Below, in pieces: positions 35,701 to 40,500 of a stretch of DNA of 40,500 nucleotides; the first letter of the stretch is position 1; every line of letters starts with the position of its first letter. The stretch is taken from contig NC_135550.1 in NCBI RefSeq assembly GCF_964340395.1, forward strand, positions 2,469,501-2,510,000. The letters are read 5' to 3'. The translations under genes and the position numbers were made by a program. The notes beneath the pieces were generated by a model. It was not told the origin of the DNA. It saw only the letters and a list, made by a program, of their open reading frames with translations, and did no database searches. The stretch comes from Glandiceps talaboti. Lineage: Eukaryota; Hemichordata; Enteropneusta; Spengelidae.

Positions 35701-37770
35701 AAAATTCACATACATATCAGTTACAAACATAAAGTTGAGCTATCTAAAAGTGCAAATATTTTTGATTGGACCTTCCCTTTAAAGTGAGAGAGAGTCAGGT
35801 TTGAAATGTTTTGTGAATTTCATACACCTGATCATAGTATATCCTCTAAACCCTCTGGTTATTCTGCTAACTTTAAAAATAACCAAAGGCTTAGGGTGCT
35901 AGTCCGTACAGAGGTACATGTACTGTCATTACCTTTTAGATTCATTCAGCAACATTCCAAAGTATAGATCTGATGTCCTACTACAAGACTAAGCCAACAG
36001 TATCACTTTCTAGAGTTGGCGACTTGAAGTGTGACCACATCTAGCAAATCCATTTGAAATATTTTACAAAATGAATTTGATGAGAGTTAATCATTGCATA
36101 TCACTTTGTATGGAACCAGTATTAGTCACAACATAGCCCCATGATGAAGCAGACCCCAGTCAGTATGTTTAAACAGCTTTTAAATTAGCAATATCAGAGA
36201 TGTAGGTCAAAGCAAGGGCATGGGGCAACAATTCTGGTGTCAATAACAATATTGAAAAACGTGAATATAGACAACATCAACAAGTTTCGTCAAGTTCTTG
36301 TTTATCATTATTTCAGTATCCCGAATCGCTAATTAATATCTAATTATAATACACAGAGAAACACATATATTTAACTCGATCGAATCGCACTGGAATATAA
36401 ATAGAATATACGGGACGCTGCTGTGGAGTGTACCGATTGAATAGCGCCCCCAACGGTCGTAGAATTTACTTCTTTGTCTTGTTGCGAGATCGAATGATTC
36501 GAATCTTGGAATTTGAAAATTCAACCTCCACGAGCTCAACATTTGCTCAATTTGCTCATTTGCTAAAAAAGGAAGGGTAGGACACTGTGGTGTTCTTTTT
36601 CGTCGTAAGCTTGAAACCACATCGCCCTCGTTCACAGACGCTTTCTGTTTCAGGCAAACTTACGAGTATTTGTTTATTCAGTCAAATGATGTTGTTACGT
36701 TTTCTCTTTCATTCAAAGGTATATTTTGAAGAGACACAGATATGACGACTAATGTTTAATGATTATTTTTACGTAATTTTATGAAAATAATATAGACCGG
36801 AATCGACTGTGTGTTCGAGCCTACCGCAACTCTACGGCACCAAATATTGATTAAACCAAGATATTATCAATTGTGTTTTTGTTTATATCCCTCGCAAAAG
36901 ACGCACCGTTTCTGAGCTTCAGTTCATATAATATGCTGTTTCGGCATTCTGTTTTACTGTCCCGCAAACGTCACAATGTACTGCAACATGCGAAATATAT
37001 ATCTCACCACAAGAGGGCAGCAGGTGGTATCAAGCTTCGAGAGAAAATTCCTGGGTCACCTGTTCGATTTGAAGCGTCCTGATTGGTTTATTCGATGCCG
37101 TGTCCTACCCCTCTGTATTACAAATTTAAGCAAGGAATGCGTTTGAGCTCGAGCACGCATACGCCAAGCAGCGGAGCGCGTCAGCTGTCGCGAGCGCACT
37201 AAACGTCGATTTTGCACCATGTCTATCCGTATACTTTCTTTTTTCTTTATTCTTTATTGGAGTCTTCCATATTTATATAAACTTTTTTTCTGCGATTATT
37301 ATAAAAAAATGTTTCATTTTTTTAAAAGACCAGAAAGTGTACAAGTACATACATATACTAGTTTTAATCATTCCATTTCTGGCCTTATACCCAAAATAAC
37401 AAATATGTGTAGACGTGTTTAATGAGTTTATTAAAATATACTATAAATAAAGAAGTAAGTATGTAAATGTGACTCATATCTAACTTGGGCCTTTATTACC
37501 TGTATGAGATCATTATCATCTTCGAGTTTCACCAGAATTGTTGCCTCATGCCCCTGGTCAAAGGTTACATGATATGAATAGGGATAGTAGAATAGAAATT
37601 GATACTTGACTCCATAATACCAGCAGTAGTGCTGGTGCTGGTGCTGGTGCTGGTGCTGGTGGTAGCGGCAGTGTTGGCAAAGGTAGTAGTAGTAGTGGTG
37701 GTGGTGATGGTAGAAGTAGTAGTAGTATAGTAGTGGTAGTAGTATAGAAGTAGTAGTAGTAGTAGTAGTG

Positions 37771-37843
<73 letters not shown>

Positions 37844-39778
37844 AAGTAGTAGTAAAAGTAGTAGTAGTAGAAGTAGTAGTAGAAGTGGTAGTAGTAGTAG
37901 TAGTAGTAGTAGTAATAGTATAGTAGTAGTAGTAGTAGTAGTAGTAGAAGTGGTAGTAGTAGAAGTAGTAGTAGTAAAAGTTACCTTATTTGAATCTTGT
38001 AACTCTACTGCAACTATATATTGTGATGTCACAGAGTGAGATGTACACCAAGCTGTATTGAGGGATAAAGATGAAGATAACACCAATCATATCATTAGTA
38101 GGTTGAAATTAGAATCTCAAAATTGAATGTTTCAGCACACCACTTCTGGCAAATTCTCCTCTCAAGTCTGATCTGGTACCCAAAACAAAAGAAACAACTC
38201 CGCCAAAGAAAGGCAAACTGTGGCCACCAGCTGGGGCAAAGAAAGGTGTTGTTAATACTGACAACCAACCATTAACATTCAAAAGCAAGGTGAAGTCTTC
38301 TGGCTATACAGACCCACCAAGGTAAGTCTTCTGGCTATACAGATGCACCAAGGTAAGTCTTCTGGCTATACAGATGCACCATGGTAAATCTTCTGGCTAT
38401 ACAGACACACCAAGGTAAGTCTCTTGGCTATACAGACGCACCAAGGTAAGTTGTCTGGCTATACAGACGCACCAAGGTAAGTTTTCTGGCTATACAGACA
38501 CACCAAGGTAAATCTTCTGGCTATACAGATGCACCAAGGTAAATCTTCTGGCTATACAGACGCACCAAGGTAAGTCTTCTGGCTATACAGATGCACCATG
38601 GTAAATCTTCTGGCTATACAGACGCACCATGGTAAATCTTCTGGCTATACAGATGCACCAAGGTAAGTCTTCTGGCTATACAGACGCACCAAGGTAAATC
38701 TTCTGGCTATACAGACGCACCAAGGTAAGTCTTCTGGCTATACAGACACACCATGGTAAATCTTCTGGCTATACAGACGCACCAAGGTAAATCTTCTGGC
38801 TATACAGATGCACCAAGGTAAATCTTCTGGCTATACAGATGCACCAAGGTAAGTCTTCTGGCTATACAGATGCACCAAGGTAAGTCTTCTGGCTATACAG
38901 ATGCACCAAGGCAAGTCTTCTGGCTATACAGATGCACCAAGGTAAGTCTTCTGGCTATACAGACGCACCAAGGTAAATCTTCTGGCTATACAGACGCACC
39001 AAGGTAAATCTTCTGGCTATACAGACGCACCAAGGTAAATCTTCTGGCTATACAGATGCACCAAGGTAAATCTTCTGGCTATACAGACGCACCAAGGTAA
39101 ATCTTCTGGCTATACAGATGCACCAAGGTAAGTCGTCTGGCTATACAGATGCACCATGCATAGTCTTCTGGCTATACAGATGCACCAAGGTAAATCTTCT
39201 GGCTATACAGACGCACCAAGGCAAGTCTTCTGGCTATACAGATGCACCATGGATAGTCTTCTGGCTATATAGACACACCATGGTAAATCTTCTGGCTATA
39301 CAGATGCACCAAGGTAAATCTTCTGGCTATACAGACACACCATGGTAAATCTTCTGGCTGTACAGAAGAAAATAGATGGAAGGGAGTTATTCACTATCCC
39401 AATCACACACTGCCAAGATAAAAAATAAAGAAAAAATACCTCAATAATCTCTTGTGCAGTATATAATAAATTGAAATTTATGTTGCACTAAGCATATCTA
39501 AATATGTTTTGGTTAATTTTGTACTCAATGTTGTTAAATATTTTTATGGGAATAACGAGGCCCGTTATATTAGGTCAGAGCTTAATCTTTACATGAATTG
39601 AGTTGCAGAACAGAACATTATTGGTTTTTATCAAAGTTTAGAAAGTGACGTGTGTGCATCATATAAAAATGATAATGTTGTATTTCTGTTATTTCAGAAT
39701 GAACATGTTTTCACCAATAACTAATAAATCAAGGAGCAGTGCAGGTTCAAGACATTCTAAACCAAACTCTGCAAATAG
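11191..39778 (+). CDS. WDR27: WDR27 gene, 12 coding exons, 3' part beyond window
   Basis: Gene-level entry: a WD40 beta-propeller protein of unestablished biochemical role. The exons at 11191, 11786, 16493, 23434, 25110, 25536, 26249, 27383, 27716, 28170, 38136 and 39698 join with consistent phases into 551 codons plus 2 nt. Landmarks known from vertebrate WDR27 appear in order: QIACNDTYLALPYTK then GIW; LEGHRKQIKCMCFG then DFIITWN; NCAEFCP then DDRTFKVWD; SPFISLSMD then GSCDGQMRIYDL; VWCLVGSLFQKTVSLL; and SKVKSSGYTDPPR then MNMFSPITN. This covers the N-terminal propeller and the linker. The rest should follow past 40500. Coding DNA is intact, while its introns are mostly tandem repeats and transposons. 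Confidence 0.93.
11786..11927 (+). CDS. WDR27: WDR27 exon 2 (first WD repeat)
   Basis: Acceptor TTGACAG, donor TCAG|GTAAAG, 47 codons plus 1 nt. It contains LEGHRKQIKCMCFG and LCSAANDFIITWNVE, a full GH...W(D/N) WD40 unit. Confidence 0.93.
11928..12394 (+). other. WDR27 intron 2, 5' part; no gene
   Basis: Intronic. Several scattered GATGCA/TGCATC words at 12220-12390 and no coding signal. A G-run lies just upstream in intron 1 (about 11370-11382). Confidence 0.5.
12402..13915. mobile_element. DNA element with ~490-bp terminal inverted repeats and 7-bp TSD
   Basis: The left arm, 12402 to about 12895, begins CACAGGGGACCCAGGAACC. It is mirrored by about 13426-13915, ending GGTTCCTGGGTCTCCTGTG, with high but imperfect identity. 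AGTTAGC flanks both ends (12395-12401 and 13916-13922). The ~530-bp centre has a 41-bp tandem pair (CCATAATCTTTGCCCATAAT) and a short first-exon-like ORF. The superfamily is not assigned. Confidence 0.8.
13240..13275 (+). other. Possible first coding exon remnant inside the long-TIR element
   Basis: ATG at about 13240 opens MDEYGEFQSRIW, and the ORF meets ATATG|GTGAGT, a consensus donor. It could be the start of a lost transposase gene of the autonomous relative. Weak evidence. Confidence 0.2.
14024..15430 (+). mobile_element. Pearl/HINE-like non-autonomous element B (with a second internal repeat)
   Basis: Hairpin TAGGGC-TATAG-GCCCTA (14024-14040), then (CTGT)n and (GT)n (14050-14107). About five diverged core repeats of roughly 150 bp follow, marked by AAATTTGGTGGGAAC-type words near 14272, 14422, 14570, 14705 and 14857 and by ATGATCCCATCAGTGATATG. 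A further ~112-bp repeat (TATGCAAATATGCCTAGCAA) recurs four times at about 14930-15290. The right boundary near 15430 is approximate. Confidence 0.55.
14050..14107. repeat. (CTGT)n(GT)n microsatellite
   Basis: Compound run directly after the hairpin of element B. Confidence 0.9.
15431..16492 (+). other. WDR27 intron 2, 3' part; nothing recognised
   Basis: AT-rich intron sequence with no ORF of note and no clear repeat, ending in the exon 3 acceptor. Confidence 0.5.
16493..16617 (+). CDS. WDR27: WDR27 exon 3 (second WD repeat blade)
   Basis: Acceptor TGTTTCAG, donor AAA|GTAAGT, 2 nt plus 41 codons. It reads YVQYVNFSPDDNLVAACID then ILILDSK. The 33-bp array starts only 13 nt after the donor. 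Confidence 0.93.
16631..23355. repeat. 33/31-bp minisatellite, about 208 copies, filling intron 3
   Basis: The unit begins TATGAATTGTACATCAAGAC and continues TGTATAGCTCTTC (33 bp). A common 31-bp version lacks TG (AAGACTATAGCTC). The other frequent variant is ACATCAAG against AGATCAAG. The array begins 13 nt after the exon 3 donor and ends about 80 nt before exon 4. Runs of 33-mers stay open as an 11-residue repeat (MNCTSRLYSSS), and each 31-mer breaks it. Rare markers recur together, showing higher-order organisation. Confidence 0.97.
23434..23547 (+). CDS. WDR27: WDR27 exon 4
   Basis: Acceptor GTCTTACAG, donor AAG|GTAATG, 38 codons in phase 0. It reads LEGHTATVNCAEFCP then VSISDDRTFK. The last 36 nt, with the donor, recur in the intron at 24252-24428. 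Confidence 0.93.
23548..24065 (+). other. WDR27 intron 4, 5' part
   Basis: Begins with GTAATGAGACCAATTGAATC, the founder copy of the 70-bp repeat. A partial second copy (TGTAGTCTCTATATCTGAT) lies at about 23596-23614. The rest is unremarkable intron. Confidence 0.5.
24066..24226 (+). repeat. 161-nt imperfect hairpin (foldback/MITE or pre-miRNA-like)
   Basis: The left arm, AATAACAC (24066) through GGCACTCTTTACCAAAATTTT, pairs with the right arm up to GTGTTATT (24219-24226). Arms are about 70 nt with a few mismatches and a loop of about 14 nt (24137-24150). It lies in sense orientation in intron 4. No clear target duplication was seen. Confidence 0.75.
24252..24428. repeat. 70-bp repeat derived from exon 4 3' end plus donor, 2.5 copies
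   Basis: Units start at 24252, 24322 and 24392 with GTAATGAGACCAATTGAATC and contain ACTGTAGTCTCTATATCTGA followed by TCATAGAATATTTA. The latter matches the last 36 nt of exon 4 (23512-23547) with about four changes. Each unit thus carries a copy of the exon end and its splice donor. Confidence 0.88.
24429..24630 (+). other. WDR27 intron 4, middle; nothing recognised
   Basis: Unique-looking intron between the two exon-derived repeats. Confidence 0.4.
24631..25116. repeat. 53/59-bp repeat carrying the exon 5 splice acceptor, nine copies
   Basis: Exon-start copies (GTATGGGACATCTCTAAC) lie at 24668, 24721, 24780, 24833, 24886, 24945, 24998, 25051 and 25110, each preceded by CATTCTAG or CATTGTAG. 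Spacings run 53-59-53-53-59-53-53-59, a 165-bp trimer. Upstream copies lead into stops if used (for example GTA TAG at 25051). Each full unit except the last also has CACTTACC, a minus-strand GGTAAGTG donor sequence. Confidence 0.93.
25110..25161 (+). CDS. WDR27: WDR27 exon 5 (52 nt)
   Basis: Reads VWDISNSCLVYQSTIIS, completing the WD unit of exon 4. Its acceptor (TTGTAG|GTATGGG) is the last of nine tandem copies of the same acceptor and exon start. Only this copy continues into the rest of the exon and its donor (TCAG|GTAATC). Confidence 0.9.
25290..25455. repeat. (ATATC/ATCAT)n low-complexity tract in intron 5
   Basis: Irregular run of TATCATATCATATC words filling most of the short intron between exons 5 and 6. 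Confidence 0.8.
25536..25730 (+). CDS. WDR27: WDR27 exon 6
   Basis: Acceptor TTGTTAG, donor ACTG|GTCAGT, 64 internal codons. It reads SPFISLSMDMVNPQFAVGS then CDGQMRIYDLTDGNGFRCL, a further WD blade. Confidence 0.93.
25731..26248 (+). other. WDR27 intron 6; nothing recognised
   Basis: Ordinary AT-rich intron without repeats. Confidence 0.5.
26249..26456 (+). CDS. WDR27: WDR27 exon 7 (loop region)
   Basis: Acceptor GCATTAG, donor TATG|GTAAGT. A polar, Ser/Asp-rich inter-blade insert (LEQSTDDQSAAMNVDELSEA; LYYALRPDDNGSRKTSGG). Confidence 0.9.
26702..26792. repeat. (GATT)n microsatellite in intron 7
   Basis: About 22 tetranucleotide copies with one GACT interruption near 26740. Confidence 0.95.
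26864..27214. repeat. 48-bp minisatellite, about 7 copies, in intron 7
   Basis: The unit begins ACCTACTTATCAATAAGGTG and ends ACAAGTAGATTTT. AAGTAG and CTACTT within each junction can pair as a small hairpin. Because 48 is a multiple of 3, a 16-residue periodic ORF (NSLTSRFYLLI) runs through it by chance. Confidence 0.92.
27383..27486 (+). CDS. WDR27: WDR27 exon 8
   Basis: Acceptor CATTGCAG, donor CAAG|GTAAGA. Reads DLLEKAPMLLVATPGCLIQ then SYEVASYIDFQ. Phases 2 in and 1 out fit both neighbours. Confidence 0.92.
27716..27810 (+). CDS. WDR27: WDR27 exon 9
   Basis: Acceptor ATTACAG, donor CAG|GTAAGT. Reads PLPSESSIEETHKYISLSGS then FSFAQTEDIRQ. Confidence 0.92.
28170..28381 (+). CDS. WDR27: WDR27 exon 10
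   Basis: Acceptor ATTTGCAG, donor TCAAG|GTACAT (weaker). 70 codons plus 2 nt, reading VWCLVGSLFQKTVSLLKIQ then an acidic linker (EDGTGDSVTSEKIQTTGED). Confidence 0.92.
28742..33238. repeat. 37-bp minisatellite, about 121 copies
   Basis: The unit is CCATGTATAAAGCCAGTAAA then TGTTACCACTTCCTGAT. Copies are very uniform. Recurrent variants are GATCA for GATCC, CCCGATC for CCTGATC, and GGTACC for GTTACC, plus two copies with a TTAA insertion near 30417 and 30458. All three minus frames are open over long runs because the unit has no stop in that direction, giving 37-residue periodic ORFs. Confidence 0.97.
33471..34096 (-). mobile_element. Pearl/HINE-like non-autonomous element C
   Basis: The subterminal inverted repeat is CCTCCCGTAAGGG (33471-33483) with CCCTTACGGGAGG (34083-34095). 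The hairpin is ACCTCCCGTA-CCCT-TACGGGAGGT (34073-34096). The (GACA)n(CA)n microsatellite is at 34017-34060. Core repeats of about 148 bp are marked by CTTAAGATATAGCCTAATTA at about 33560, 33709 and 33855. The order is the same as elements A and B, on the opposite strand. Confidence 0.65.
34097..35450 (+). other. WDR27 intron 10, part; nothing recognised
   Basis: No coding exon or clear repeat identified. A short CpG-bearing patch is near 34905-34970. Confidence 0.4.
35783..37480 (+). other. WDR27 intron 10, part; CpG-richer island at 37070-37220
   Basis: Mostly AT-rich. At about 36440-36640 and 37070-37220 CpG density rises (GAGCTCGAGCACGCATACGC; GGAGCGCGTCAGCTGTCGCG) with a CCAAT-type GATTGG at 37080. 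This could be an internal promoter or a transposon end. No exon was confirmed. Confidence 0.3.
37500..37553 (-). CDS. Candidate nested minus-strand exon B
   Basis: On the minus strand, acceptor TTTGACCAG precedes 18 codons reading GHEATILVKLEDDNDLIQ, then donor CAG|GTAATA. Phase 0 at both ends agrees with exon A upstream. The family is not recognised. Confidence 0.35.
37622..37980. repeat. (GTAGTA)n trinucleotide microsatellite with a GGTGCT start
   Basis: Long GTA/TAG run with occasional GAA, GTG and AAA triplets. It generates a spurious poly-Thr/poly-Leu minus-strand ORF. Confidence 0.95.
37985..38052 (-). CDS. Candidate nested minus-strand exon A
   Basis: On the minus strand a pyrimidine-rich acceptor (TTTATCCCTCAATACAG) precedes 2 nt plus 22 codons, WCTSHSVTSQYIVAVELQ then DSNK, ending AAG|GTAACT. 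It joins exon B in phase 0. The intron between them is mostly the TAG/TAC microsatellite. It would be antisense within WDR27 intron 10. Confidence 0.35.
38136..38321 (+). CDS. WDR27: WDR27 exon 11 (linker)
   Basis: Acceptor GTTTCAG, donor CCAAG|GTAAGT. Lysine- and proline-rich linker (TKETTPPKKGKLWPPAGAKK) ending SKVKSSGYTDPPR, a conserved WDR27 segment. The final ~31 nt and the donor are the founder of the 31-bp array that follows. Confidence 0.92.
38289..39365. repeat. 31-bp minisatellite carrying the exon 11 splice donor, about 34 copies
   Basis: The unit is GGTAAGTCTTCTGGCTATAC then AGATGCACCAA. The founder overlaps the last codons of exon 11. Most copies present CCAAG|GTAAGT or CCAAG|GTAAAT, others CCATG|GTAAAT. 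Because 31 is not a multiple of 3 and the first readthrough codons are AGG TAA, retention gives an immediate stop. Confidence 0.95.
39366..39697 (+). other. WDR27 intron 11, 3' part; nothing recognised
   Basis: AT-rich intron leading to the exon 12 acceptor. Confidence 0.5.
39698..39778 (+). CDS. WDR27: WDR27 exon 12
   Basis: Acceptor TTATTTCAG, donor AATAG|GTGAGT. Reads MNMFSPITNKSRSSAGSRH, continuing the conserved segment from exon 11. The next exon is outside the window. Confidence 0.92.
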
Positions 39779-40233
39779 GTGAGTTCTGTTTAGTGTTTGA
39801 TATTTTATTGTATGCAAAATGTATAGCATGATTGCATAGTATGTGATACTTTTACTGAACCAGTGATCTAGCAGAAAGTAGTGTTAAGATTTGTTGGAAA
39901 TTTGTCAAACACAAGCATGTATTATATAAACTCATTCCTTTTGTTTTCAAATAATCATAAGGTGGAACCTTCTACTATAATGGCCTGGAAAGAACTGTAA
40001 CCTTGTATTTTTAAGTACCCTCCAATTCTGGGGGTAACTTATTTCATTGGCAACAAAATATATCATTTACAAATATAAAAGGTGTTTGCTATGTTGGAAA
40101 TTGGCAAGTAGAATTTCTGAGTTACAACGGTCTCAAAACAAATGCAGTGTCAATAATGCCCTTGCAAGATTACACATTTAGTAAGAGAATAATTTTATCT
40201 GTAAATTACCTTACATTCTGAACAAACAGATTT
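39779..40233 (+). other. WDR27 intron 12, 5' part; nothing recognised
   Basis: Ordinary intron sequence before the 54-bp array. Confidence 0.5.
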
Positions 40234-40500
40234 GATAACAGAGTGTAAATTAGTGAAATATTGATTTGACAGAACACTGTAGATGTGATAACAGAGTGTA
40301 AATTGTATGCAATATTGATTTGACAGAACACTGTAGATGTGATAACAGAGTGTAAATTGTATGCAATATTGATTTGACAGAACACTGTAGATGTGATAAC
40401 AGAGTGTAAATTGTATGCAATATTGATTTGACAGAACACTGTAGTTGTGATAACAGAGTGTAAATTGTATGCAATATTGATTTGACAGAACACTGTAGAT
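40234..40500. repeat. 54-bp minisatellite, about 5 copies, continuing past the window
   Basis: The unit begins GATAACAGAGTGTAAATTGT and continues ATGCAATATTGATTTGACAG. The first copy is 53 bp and diverged. Later copies are near-identical and run to the window edge. Periodic minus-strand ORFs here arise from the multiple-of-3 unit length. Confidence 0.93.

Larger units (their letters stand above)
28528..35778. mobile_element. TTAA-flanked inverted-repeat block holding the 37-bp array
   Basis: AGGGAAGGTCCAATCAAA at 28528-28545 has its exact reverse complement ending at 35778, and both ends abut TTAA (28524-28527 and 35779-35782). This suggests a piggyBac/Kolobok-type element 7.25 kb long. It may instead be two separate copies in opposite orientation, since TTAA is invariant for such elements and does not prove a single insertion. 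No transposase was found inside. Confidence 0.55.

Noticed and set aside
36333-36635. 100-residue minus-strand ORF (MNEGDVVSSLRRKR...)
   Set aside because: No domain or splice support, and the C-terminal third looks like non-coding AT-rich sequence.
37565-38086. 173-residue ORF with long Thr and Leu runs
   Set aside because: Poly-Thr/poly-Leu is the translation of a GTA/TAG microsatellite. Only the short segment at 37985-38052 was kept, as a candidate exon.
40206-40493. Two overlapping periodic minus-strand ORFs
   Set aside because: They arise from the 54-bp repeat.

Overview
This is a metazoan nuclear genomic window. Protein-coding sequence is split into short exons with consensus GT-AG introns, the DNA is AT-rich, and most of the length is introns, transposon remnants and minisatellites. 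The repeat style (pearl/HINE-like elements with a hairpin, a tetranucleotide microsatellite and ~150-bp core repeats, plus pogo and TTAA-type DNA transposons) suggests a marine invertebrate such as a mollusc, brachiopod, hemichordate or cephalochordate. I cannot place it further. There are no bacterial operons, no rRNA or tRNA genes that I can see, and no CRISPR.

The one confidently recognised host gene is WDR27, a WD40 beta-propeller protein, on the + strand. I traced 12 coding exons from the ATG at 11191 to the donor after 39778. All are phase-compatible, giving 551 codons plus 2 bases. The window holds the N-terminal propeller and the linker that ends in the conserved SKVKSSGY...MNMFSP segment. 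The second propeller must lie beyond base 40500.

Layout. 1-1001: part of a C2H2 zinc-finger coding region with two frame breaks. 1482-4969: a DNA transposon with an 8-bp TSD, packed with a palindromic CTCGTAATTACGAG satellite, and containing a degenerate hammerhead-ribozyme motif (2260-2293). 5141-5550: a tentative minus-strand mini-gene. 5886-6170: a non-LTR reverse transcriptase relic. 6677-8836: a complete-ended pogo/Tigger-type element with a broken transposase. 9639-10172: a 51-bp minisatellite. 10370-11058: a pearl-like element. 11121 onward: WDR27.

The WDR27 introns are unusually repeat-laden. Intron 2 holds a long-TIR element (12402-13915) and another pearl-like element (14024-15430). 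Intron 3 is almost entirely a 33/31-bp array (16631-23355). Intron 4 holds repeats copied from the exon 4 donor and exon 5 acceptor, plus a 161-nt hairpin. Intron 7 has a GATT microsatellite and a 48-bp repeat. Intron 10 holds a 37-bp array of about 121 copies (28742-33238) inside TTAA-flanked inverted repeats (28528-35778), a third pearl-like element, and possible minus-strand exons of a nested gene. Intron 11 is a 31-bp array of about 34 copies that each carry the exon 11 splice donor. Intron 12 runs into a 54-bp array at the window edge.

The most unusual observation is that at three separate exon boundaries of this one gene the splice junction itself has been tandemly amplified. This has created rows of near-identical 5' or 3' splice sites, nearly all of which would give premature stops if used.
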